A stretch of 14,273 bases of DNA, from positions 1-14,273 of the forward strand of contig DASUEB010000046.1 in the NCBI GenBank assembly GCA_036275295.1, read 5' to 3'. Shown here piece by piece: positions 7,816 through 14,273 of the stretch. The position numbers and the translations under genes are program-made. Below the pieces are notes generated by a model that was given only the letters and a program-made list of their open reading frames with translations, was not told the DNA's origin and ran no database searches. The DNA is from DASUEB01 sp036275295. Lineage in GTDB: Bacteria; Bacteroidota; Bacteroidia; Flavobacteriales_D; Luteibaculaceae. Numbering within the stretch: the stretch's first letter is position 1; each line of letters starts with the position of its first letter.

Positions 7816-8529
7816 ATGCTAAATAAAGCAGTAAAAAACGTTGAAGAGGCACTCACGGGCCTTACAGACAACATGACCCTGATGGTAGGCGGCTTTGGCC
7901 TCTGTGGCATCCCAGAAAACTGCATCAGCCAGTTGGTGAAAATGGGTGTTAAGGGCCTCACCTGCATTTCGAACAATGCCGGTGTAGATGATTTCGGTCT
8001 AGGTTTGCTCCTACAGAATAAACAAATTAAAAAGATGATCTCCAGTTATGTGGGGGAGAACGCCGAGTTTGAGCGACAAATGCTCTCAGGCGAGTTGGAG
8101 GTTGAGCTCATCCCGCAAGGAACGCTGGCTACTCGCTGCCTAATGGCAGGATATGGAATACCCGCTTTTTACACCCCAGCTGGCGTTGGGACCGAAGTAG
8201 CCGAAGGAAAGGAAGTGCGAACATTTGATGTAAATGGAAAACCCAAGGAATTTTTGATGGAGCGCGCTTTTGAAGCCGATTTTGCGCTGGTGAAAGCTTG
8301 GAAAGGCGATACAGCCGGCAATTTGGTGTTCAATCTCACGGCGCGCAACTTCAATCCCATGATGGCTATGGGCGGAAAAATAACCGTAGTAGAAGTAGAG
8401 GAACTGGTGCAACCTGGAGAACTGGATCCCAATCACATTCATGTCCCCGGTATTTATGTGCACCGCATTTTCCAGGGTAAACAGTACGAGAAGAGAATTG
8501 AACAACGAACCGTTCGCGCAAAACAATAA
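7816..8529 (+). CDS. scoA: 3-oxoacid CoA-transferase subunit A
   Basis: Alpha subunit of succinyl-CoA:3-ketoacid CoA-transferase, which moves CoA between succinate and acetoacetate (ketone-body use, branched-chain amino-acid and fatty-acid breakdown). The 237-aa product is of normal length. It shows the CoA-transferase family I pattern: 'VGGFGLCGIPEN' (about 24-35), 'SNNAGVDDFGLGLLL', 'SSYVGEN', 'YTPAGVGT', 'AWKGDTAGNLVF', and the late 'HVPGIYVHRI'. The start is the only nearby ATG, 11 bp after the PBP stop. scoB follows after 5 bp, and the two chains form the active enzyme. Substrate is inferred from closeness to ScoA-type rather than AtoD-type sequences by eye, so another short-chain 3-oxoacid acceptor is possible. 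Confidence 0.93.
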   Translation: MLNKAVKNVEEALTGLTDNMTLMVGGFGLCGIPENCISQLVKMGVKGLTCISNNAGVDDFGLGLLLQNKQIKKMISSYVGENAEFERQMLSGELEVELIPQGTLATRCLMAGYGIPAFYTPAGVGTEVAEGKEVRTFDVNGKPKEFLMERAFEADFALVKAWKGDTAGNLVFNLTARNFNPMMAMGGKITVVEVEELVQPGELDPNHIHVPGIYVHRIFQGKQYEKRIEQRTVRAKQ

Positions 8530-8534
8530 ACACT

Positions 8535-9197
8535 ATGGCCTTAGATAAAAATGGGATTGCAAAACGAATTGCCCGCGAATTGCGCGATGGCATGTATGTC
8601 AACTTGGGTATTGGGATCCCAACCCTGGTGGCAAACTACGTTCCTGACGGGATTGCAGTTGAGTTTCAAAGCGAAAACGGCATCTTGGGCATGGGGCCAT
8701 TTCCGTTCGAAGGCGAAGAAGACGCTGACCTGATTAACGCCGGTAAACAAACGGTAACTCTGCAGCCCGGAGCATCTATCTTCGACTCGGCAATGAGCTT
8801 TGGCATGATACGGGCTCAAAAAGTGCACCTAACCATTTTAGGCGCTATGGAAGTTTCAGAAAACGGCGACATTGCCAACTGGAAAATTCCCGGTAAAATG
8901 GTCAAAGGAATGGGTGGGGCAATGGATCTCGTTGCCTCTGCGCAAAACATCATTGTGGCAATGCAACACGTAAACAAAGCGGGTGAAAGCAAGTTGCTTC
9001 CCGCGTGCTCACTTCCGCTTACAGGTGTGAAATGCGTTAAAAAGATCGTCACCGAATTGGCAGTGATTGAAGTGTTGGAAAACGGAGGGGGCTTTCTCTT
9101 GCTGGAGACCGCACCCGGGGTAAGTGTAGAGATGGTTAAAAACGCCACGGCCGGAAAACTCACCATTAGTCACCACGTAACCGAGATGTCGATTTGA
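8535..9197 (+). CDS. scoB: 3-oxoacid CoA-transferase subunit B
   Basis: Beta subunit carrying the catalytic glutamate that forms the covalent CoA-thioester intermediate. The 220-aa product contains the active-site motif 'FQSENGILGMGPFP', with Glu47 in the SENG signature. Other family segments are 'YVNLGIGIPTLVANYVP' (about 21-37), 'DLINAGKQTVTL', 'GASIFDSAMSFGMIRAQKVH', 'NWKIPGKMVKGMGGAMDL', and 'LPLTGVKCVKKIVTELAV'. It follows scoA by 5 bp and its TGA overlaps the TTG start of the next gene. With scoA it makes a complete two-gene enzyme set. Nothing in the pair explains why it lies between a peptidoglycan synthase and glycosyltransferases; the placement is probably historical, or simple co-expression. 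Confidence 0.94.
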   Translation: MALDKNGIAKRIARELRDGMYVNLGIGIPTLVANYVPDGIAVEFQSENGILGMGPFPFEGEEDADLINAGKQTVTLQPGASIFDSAMSFGMIRAQKVHLTILGAMEVSENGDIANWKIPGKMVKGMGGAMDLVASAQNIIVAMQHVNKAGESKLLPACSLPLTGVKCVKKIVTELAVIEVLENGGGFLLLETAPGVSVEMVKNATAGKLTISHHVTEMSI

Positions 9198-11068
9198 TTT
9201 CAGACCGCAATCACAAAGAACTGGTTCAGAGCTTGGCTGTTAAAGCCGGTTACCTGCATTTCGCCGTTTTAACCGTCTTCGCCCTGCTCTTCTATCGCGA
9301 ACGCGTATTTTATATCGACACCGGCAATCAGCTCTTTGAAATGCTCAACAGCGAAAACTTTCACGTTTTTGTTGGGCGCTATTCCATGGTCTTTAGTCAA
9401 ATCATCCCTGTCGTGGCCATTAAACTTGGACTCAGCCTGCGCGCCATCGCAATCTTGTTTAGCCTGTCGTTCATTTTGGTTTATTTGGTTGCCTATGCCT
9501 TGTGCGTCAATGTTTTCAAGAACATTCCGGCGGGACTCTGCATAGCGGTGTCTTATATGTCGGCCAGTTTTACCTTTTTTCACGCCATCTCTGAAACGGC
9601 GCAGTTATTGGCTTTTTCAAGTTTGTTGTTCGCTTGGCTGTCTTATCTCAAACAGAACCGATTGTTGCATAAATGGCGCATGTCAGATTGGTTGATCACA
9701 GTGTTATTCCTATCACTCAACTTCTTCATTCATCCGGCCGCCATTTTTACTGTGACTTTTGTCATTCTCTATCTCTTTTTCGATGAGCTGCGAAAATTTC
9801 ACTGGACGGTACTCTTCCTGAGTGCCTTTTGGATTTCGCTGTTTGTGATAAAAATGATTTTTTTCTCCAAGGGCAGCCACGACGAGAGTTTCTTTGCCGA
9901 GCTAAAAAATGCGCCTAAGGTATTATCCCGTCTGCCTCATGCATTTCCGGTAAAGTGGTTCTTGGGACATATCATCTCCTTTTATTCGTTGCCGGCCATG
10001 ATGTTTATTACGCTTTTGATTCACTGGATCAACAGCCGACAAATCCGATGGTTAATCACCTACCTGCTGTTTCTGGCGGGCTTCATGCTTATAACCATCG
10101 TGGTTTACAACAAAGGCGATGGCGATCACGCCATGGAGCGCAGTTTTTTGCCTCTGGTTTGTTTTATTGGCCTGCCATTCTTTAAGGAGGTTTTTATCCC
10201 AACTCTCCAAAACCATCGCATCACGGGTTACATCGCACTGGGCTTTTTGGGATTGTGCATTGCGGTGGGCTGGATGCATATTTATCGCGGTTCGAAAGTT
10301 TGTTCCACCCGTACCGAGTTATTGGTCGACATGCTATACAAAACCGAGGGTTTGCCCACCTCCAAATTTTATGTCGAAGCCAAAAAAATAGATACGGAAC
10401 CCCTGATGGTTCACTACGCTACCTCGGTCGAAACCATGCTACTCAGCTCTATGGACGGACCCCAGCATACCAAAACCATCTTTATCAATCACGGCGAGTT
10501 AGATACCCTCAATGAGTATGTAGAGGACTATTTTTTCCTTTATACACCGTATTGGATCTACCGCGTTACCAAAGGGCTTAATCCAACCTTCTTTAGATTA
10601 AAAGGCAATTATGTAGAGCTCGATATGAGCAAGACCAGAAGGGTGGTTATCGATTTTTCAACTCAACGGCTTTCGCGTAAAAAATCCAAATTGGTGGGAT
10701 CCAACGGGGATATGATTGATTTCGGGGGTACCCTGAGGGTTGATTCCTTGGGTCAAATTCAAGGCGTTGAGTTAACACCCGAACGGCCGTATGGACTAAC
10801 GTATTCGCCCGAGATTAGCCCCGGCGACTCGGTTTATATGGAAGTGCAAACCGACCGTCCGGAGGATGCCGTATTGACCTTTACCGATGATCAGATTTTC
10901 TTTAACCAAGCCGACACACAGCCGCTTGGAAACGGGAAGTATTTAAAGCGCATATCGGCCTTGGTTCCCCGCGATTTTAATGTGAACAAAAGCAAGGTTT
11001 ACATCTGGAACAAAGGTACCGATGCCGTGCTGGTAGACAACCTCAAAATGGTGATTACAGGCCGATGA
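9194..11068 (+). CDS. Multi-pass membrane protein with C-terminal extracytoplasmic domain, GT-C-like
   Basis: I do not recognise a named family. The 624-aa protein has about eleven hydrophobic segments between residues 19 and 357, then about 265 hydrophilic residues. The first periplasmic loop carries 'YIDTGNQLFEML' with Asp42 soon after the first membrane helix, the position of the catalytic Asp in GT-C glycosyltransferases; this is suggestive only. The C-terminal region ends in a beta-rich stretch of about 120 residues with 'VELTPERPYGLTYSPEISPGD' that resembles a carbohydrate-binding beta-sandwich. The start is TTG 9194, overlapping the scoB TGA; the first in-frame ATG is residue 49 and would remove the first helix. 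The stop overlaps the next gene (ATGA). Neighbouring GT2 genes support a role in lipid-linked glycan assembly or transfer. It could instead be a flippase-like or structural component. Confidence 0.85.
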   Translation: MISDRNHKELVQSLAVKAGYLHFAVLTVFALLFYRERVFYIDTGNQLFEMLNSENFHVFVGRYSMVFSQIIPVVAIKLGLSLRAIAILFSLSFILVYLVAYALCVNVFKNIPAGLCIAVSYMSASFTFFHAISETAQLLAFSSLLFAWLSYLKQNRLLHKWRMSDWLITVLFLSLNFFIHPAAIFTVTFVILYLFFDELRKFHWTVLFLSAFWISLFVIKMIFFSKGSHDESFFAELKNAPKVLSRLPHAFPVKWFLGHIISFYSLPAMMFITLLIHWINSRQIRWLITYLLFLAGFMLITIVVYNKGDGDHAMERSFLPLVCFIGLPFFKEVFIPTLQNHRITGYIALGFLGLCIAVGWMHIYRGSKVCSTRTELLVDMLYKTEGLPTSKFYVEAKKIDTEPLMVHYATSVETMLLSSMDGPQHTKTIFINHGELDTLNEYVEDYFFLYTPYWIYRVTKGLNPTFFRLKGNYVELDMSKTRRVVIDFSTQRLSRKKSKLVGSNGDMIDFGGTLRVDSLGQIQGVELTPERPYGLTYSPEISPGDSVYMEVQTDRPEDAVLTFTDDQIFFNQADTQPLGNGKYLKRISALVPRDFNVNKSKVYIWNKGTDAVLVDNLKMVITGR

Positions 11069-12042
11069 AGATTGCGGTAGTCATACCTTGCTACAAAGTC
11101 GGTAACCAAATCGATGGGGTTTTGGCGGCTGTTCCTGGGTTTATTGGCACTATATACGTGGTCGACGACGCCTGTCCCGAGCAATCGGGTATTAAAGCTG
11201 CGGCGAAAAGCACCGATCAGCGAGTACAATTACTCCAACGACCAATCAACGGCGGCGTTGGTGCGGCTGTGGTAACCGGTTATCAGAGGGCCCTGGAAGA
11301 TCAGATAGATGTGGTGGTTAAGTTAGACGGCGACGGTCAAATGGACCCCGCACTGATACCTGAACTAATAGATCCCCTGCTTCGTTGCAAAGCCGACTAT
11401 GTAAAAGGAAATCGGTTCTACAACGTGCACACCCTCCAACAGATGCCAATGGTACGGCTCATTGGCAATAGCGCACTGAGTTTTATCAATAAAGCAGTCA
11501 ACGGTTATTGGAATATTATGGATCCGACCAACGGATTTACTGCGATTCATCGAACTGCCCTGAAAAAACTGCCTCTGGATCAGATCGATCCGAGGTATTT
11601 CTTTGAAAGCGATATGTTATTTCGTCTGGGCATTATCCGAGCCGTGGTTCGCGACATGCCCATGGACGCCACATATGGCGATGAAAAAAGCAATTTGCGC
11701 ATCTCACGCGTCTTGTTTGAATTCCCCCCAAAGTACCTTAAGCGTTTCCTCAAGCGCATGTTTTACAACTACTTACTGCGCGATTTTAACGTAGCTTCCG
11801 TGCAGTGGCTGGTAGGCATTCCCGCATTTTTGTTCGGCGTTGTCTTTGGTTTATACCGATGGGCCGAATCGATCGAAACCGATCGCGTGAATTCAGTGGG
11901 AACGGTTATGCTTGCCGCGCTTCCCATCATCATCGGATTTCAGCTAATTCTTCAAGCCCTGCATTTCGATGTGCTCAACATACCTTCAGAACCCTTGAAT
12001 CAACCTGGCTTTGATGTCAGGAACACAGATAATCCCTCTTAA
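11065..12042 (+). CDS. GT2 glycosyltransferase with two C-terminal membrane helices (DPM1/GtrB-like)
   Basis: Predicted polyprenyl-phosphate glycosyltransferase that transfers a sugar from a nucleotide donor to a lipid phosphate on the cytoplasmic face. The 325-aa protein has a GT-A fold: 'IAVVIPCYKVGNQI' at the N-terminus, 'YVVDDACPE' with Asp34-Asp35, 'NGGVGAAVVTGYQRAL', the metal-binding Asp88-Gly-Asp90 in 'LDGDGQMDP', 'GNRFYN', and 'DPTNGFTAIHR'. Two hydrophobic segments near residues 250-267 and 278-298 fit the paired C-terminal helices of GtrB-type enzymes. The start ATG overlaps the preceding stop by 4 bp (ATGA), which argues for coupled expression with the membrane protein before it. 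The sugar cannot be told from the sequence. DPM1-type identity is clear at the family level, and a transferase acting directly on a growing glycan is less likely. Confidence 0.9.
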   Translation: MKIAVVIPCYKVGNQIDGVLAAVPGFIGTIYVVDDACPEQSGIKAAAKSTDQRVQLLQRPINGGVGAAVVTGYQRALEDQIDVVVKLDGDGQMDPALIPELIDPLLRCKADYVKGNRFYNVHTLQQMPMVRLIGNSALSFINKAVNGYWNIMDPTNGFTAIHRTALKKLPLDQIDPRYFFESDMLFRLGIIRAVVRDMPMDATYGDEKSNLRISRVLFEFPPKYLKRFLKRMFYNYLLRDFNVASVQWLVGIPAFLFGVVFGLYRWAESIETDRVNSVGTVMLAALPIIIGFQLILQALHFDVLNIPSEPLNQPGFDVRNTDNPS

Positions 12043-12054
12043 TTTCCTCCTCTC

Positions 12055-12771
12055 ATGACGTTATCTATTGTCATACCGGCTTACAACGAAGGTCCTACCA
12101 TTCACCTCATTCTCGACAAACTCCGAGAAATGCAATTGGGGTGGGATGTGAAACGAGAAATAGTGGTGGTTGATGACGCATCGCGCGATAATACGTTGGC
12201 GCGCTTGCGCGAATACCAGTCCCAACACCCAGACTTTAATATACAAATTTTCGAGCAAAAAGTCAACCAGGGGAAAGGGGCCGCATTGCATCGCGGTATT
12301 GCCGAGGCCAGCGGAGACCTGATCATCATTCAGGACGCCGACCTAGAGTATGATCCCCGAGAAATGAACGATTTGCTAAAACCCATTATGGAGGGTTTTG
12401 CCGATGTGGTTTTCGGATCGCGTTTTATGGGCAGCAACCCGCACCGGGTGCTGTTTTTCTGGCATACCATCGGCAATAAAATGCTCACATTCATGAGCAA
12501 CATGTTCACCAACCTGAACCTAACAGATATGGAAACATGTTACAAACTCTTTAGAGCGGAGCACCTCAAATCGCTCACGCTGCGCGAAAAACGCTTTGGC
12601 TTTGAACCAGAAGTGACCGCCAAAATCTCCAGAATTCCCAGAATCCGAATCTACGAAGTAGGCATCTCCTACTACGGCCGAACCTATGAAGAAGGGAAAA
12701 AAATAGGTTGGAAAGACGGTTTTAGGGCAATTTACTGCATTCTGAAATACGGACTATTTAAAGCCAATTGA
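12055..12771 (+). CDS. GT2 glycosyltransferase, soluble DPM1-like
   Basis: Predicted dolichyl- or polyprenyl-phosphate sugar synthase. The 238-aa product has 'LSIVIPAYNEGPTI' at the N-terminus, 'EIVVVDDASRDNT', 'VNQGKGAALHRGI', the Asp94-Ala-Asp96 metal site in 'IIQDADLEYDP', 'VVFGSRFMG', 'TDMETCYKLFR', and the late 'YYGRTYEEGKKIGWKDG' that is typical of this branch. No membrane helix is evident, unlike the preceding GT2. The two are therefore not recent duplicates and probably make different lipid-linked sugars or serve different steps. The start ATG lies 12 bp after the previous stop. Its TGA overlaps the ATG of the next membrane protein by one base (TGATG), suggesting the pair is coupled. 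Confidence 0.92.
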   Translation: MTLSIVIPAYNEGPTIHLILDKLREMQLGWDVKREIVVVDDASRDNTLARLREYQSQHPDFNIQIFEQKVNQGKGAALHRGIAEASGDLIIIQDADLEYDPREMNDLLKPIMEGFADVVFGSRFMGSNPHRVLFFWHTIGNKMLTFMSNMFTNLNLTDMETCYKLFRAEHLKSLTLREKRFGFEPEVTAKISRIPRIRIYEVGISYYGRTYEEGKKIGWKDGFRAIYCILKYGLFKAN

Positions 12772-14273
12772 TGAAGACCGTCAACAAGTGGTATGCCCTT
12801 GCTATTAGCACCCTGCTGTATGTTTGCCTGTCGCTGATTGCTGTCAACCAGCACAGAAACGTGAATGTCGACGATTACCACAGTGAGCTGTGGGCAGATA
12901 GATCAGGTTACTACGTCTATCTGCCGATGTGGTTTAATTACGGCATGAAAAGCGATGACTTTCCGGAAGAAGCATTCGATCCCGGTTGTGGTTACAGCAA
13001 AGACAGCATCAGCGGACTAGTCTATACCAAATACCCCTCAGGAGTTGCATTGTTGGCTGCCCCATTTTATGTGACTTGGCAATGGGTCAAACCAGCCTCT
13101 GATCAGTATCTAACCCAAGCCGACTTGCGTTGGGCTAATTTTGTAGGGTGCTTTTACGCAGTGCTGGGGTTGTTCTTGCTTTACGTCTTTTTGATTCAGC
13201 ACTTCACTCGTTGGATCTCGTTTGCTGTTATCGCGACAATCTTTTTAAGCACGAGCCTGCTGTATTACACAATCATCGAGGCCTTTATGGCTCATATCTA
13301 TGGCTTTTTCTTGGTCTCGGCCCTTCTGCTTTTCTTGGAAACTCGGCTTGCCAAGAACAATTTCACATGGCTTCATGCTGTAGTTTTTGGCCTTATCTGC
13401 GGCCTACTTGTGCTCTGCCGTGCCACAAACGTGATCTTTTTGGTAGGCATATTGGCTTGGTTTATTTACCGAAGTGGTCAAGGAAGCCAATTGCTACAAC
13501 TTAACAAATGGCCTTGGAAAGCCCTGATCACTGCGACCATAGCCTTCTTAGCGTGTTGGATTCCTCAATTTTATTACTGGTTTAGTCTCCGTGGATCGAT
13601 TTTTATCGATGCGTATCAAGGTGAGCATTTCGACTTCTTGCACCCCGAACTCCTGCTTCATTATTTCTCCCCTTACAACGGATTTTTTCTTTACATGCCT
13701 TTAGCAGCTTTACTGCTTGTGTACGCCTTGATCCGAATTAGAAAATATCCGGAGTTCCGCTTCTTTCTCCCCACTATCGCTCTGGCGGGATTTGTCTTTG
13801 CATCCTGGACAAGTTGGGGTTTTGGTTGCTCTTTCGGTCAGCGCAGTTACATTGAGGTGTATCCTATATTTGCGTTTATCCTAGGCCGCGCAATCACGGA
13901 ATGGTTTAGCCGGTCTTGGTTTACAAGGGCCATAACAACTTCAGTTTTAATTTTATTTTCTTGGAATAGCTTTAGTCTTAGCACGCATTACGATGCTTGT
14001 TTCTACGGTCAGCGTTGGGATTGGCAAGAGTATTTTCTGCTCTGCAACAAAAGCCATTCATGGGTTTTTAAAGTGAACGCTTGGACCATGAAAGACGACT
14101 TTGAGGGTGAGCCCTTTCATTTTGAGGTCGGCAGGGAAAATCTAATCTCCAACAACGAAGCCTACAGCGGCGACACCGTTTGCCAAATTTTACCCACCAC
14201 CTTGTATGGCCCAGGTGCCGCCACGCAACTCAGATGGCTCACCGGCTCTGATACCCTGCAACAATTGGATTAC
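12771..14273 (+). CDS. Multi-pass GT-C-like membrane glycosyltransferase, 3' partial
   Basis: A frame of 501 codons runs from ATG 12771 to the window edge without a stop, so the C-terminus is missing. There is one helix at residues 7-24, then a loop with Asp34-Asp35 and 'WADRSGYYVYLP' (about 41-52), the acidic first loop expected in GT-C enzymes. 'YTKYPSGVALLAAPF' (about 85-99) and 'WTSWGFGCSFGQRSY' (about 346-360) are patterns of the PMT/ArnT-like membrane proteins of Bacteroidota. About ten hydrophobic segments are followed by a hydrophilic region from about residue 403, including 'EAYSGDTVCQILPTTLYGPG'. The start overlaps the preceding GT2 stop. By family it should use a polyprenyl-phosphate sugar at the outer face of the inner membrane; acceptor and sugar are unknown. 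Shorter frames inside it are in other phases. Confidence 0.85.
   Translation, partial: MKTVNKWYALAISTLLYVCLSLIAVNQHRNVNVDDYHSELWADRSGYYVYLPMWFNYGMKSDDFPEEAFDPGCGYSKDSISGLVYTKYPSGVALLAAPFYVTWQWVKPASDQYLTQADLRWANFVGCFYAVLGLFLLYVFLIQHFTRWISFAVIATIFLSTSLLYYTIIEAFMAHIYGFFLVSALLLFLETRLAKNNFTWLHAVVFGLICGLLVLCRATNVIFLVGILAWFIYRSGQGSQLLQLNKWPWKALITATIAFLACWIPQFYYWFSLRGSIFIDAYQGEHFDFLHPELLLHYFSPYNGFFLYMPLAALLLVYALIRIRKYPEFRFFLPTIALAGFVFASWTSWGFGCSFGQRSYIEVYPIFAFILGRAITEWFSRSWFTRAITTSVLILFSWNSFSLSTHYDACFYGQRWDWQEYFLLCNKSHSWVFKVNAWTMKDDFEGEPFHFEVGRENLISNNEAYSGDTVCQILPTTLYGPGAATQLRWLTGSDTLQQLDY

Noticed and set aside
13148..13504. Separate 118-codon plus-strand gene near the right end
   Set aside because: It is in a different phase inside the longer frame starting at 12771, which has membrane-protein motifs and continues to the edge.
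1..14273. Mobile elements, CRISPR arrays, tRNA or rRNA genes
   Set aside because: No transposase or integrase motif, regularly spaced repeats, cloverleaf-like sequence or rRNA segment was seen; the only direct repeat noted is the short one in ricT.

Overview
The window is chromosomal DNA from a member of the Bacteroidota, most likely a Flavobacteriia-type lineage. The evidence is a gliding-motility lipoprotein GldH, a RicT protein with the cysteine-rich N-terminus seen in this phylum, a DUF6252-like lipoprotein fragment, A-rich leaders instead of Shine-Dalgarno sites, and two good matches to the Bacteroidota -7 promoter element TAnnTTTG. Base composition looks close to 50% G+C and fairly even. 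I see no insertion sequence, integrase, CRISPR array, tRNA or rRNA.

Layout. Positions 1-1083 hold the 3' part of a secreted beta-rich protein whose start lies outside the window. It converges on pgk (phosphoglycerate kinase, minus strand, 1236-2429), and a bidirectional hairpin terminator at 1151-1196 separates them. pgk and holB diverge from an 82-bp intergenic region with one -7 element for each direction.

From 2512 to the right edge, ten genes run on the plus strand with gaps of at most 12 bp and several stop/start overlaps: holB (DNA polymerase III delta'), ricT (PSP1/RicT Fe-S protein), gldH (gliding lipoprotein), a class A penicillin-binding protein, scoA and scoB (succinyl-CoA:3-ketoacid CoA-transferase), a multi-pass membrane protein with an extracytoplasmic C-terminal domain, two GT2 glycosyltransferases of the dolichyl-phosphate-mannose-synthase type, and a second multi-pass GT-C-like protein cut off by the window end (12771-14273, open to the edge).

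How they fit together. The first part is housekeeping plus cell envelope: clamp loading, RNA-processing regulation, gliding and peptidoglycan synthesis. The last four genes look like a polyprenyl-phosphate-sugar module. The GT2 enzymes would charge a lipid carrier on the cytoplasmic face, and the two GT-C-like membrane proteins would use it, or move sugar, on the outer face of the inner membrane. Substrate and acceptor cannot be read from sequence. The most interesting points are this four-gene glycosylation-like module, the possible shared beta-sandwich-like domain in its two membrane proteins, the disordered basic tail of RicT that overlaps the gldH start, and the holB-ricT pairing also known from Bacillus.
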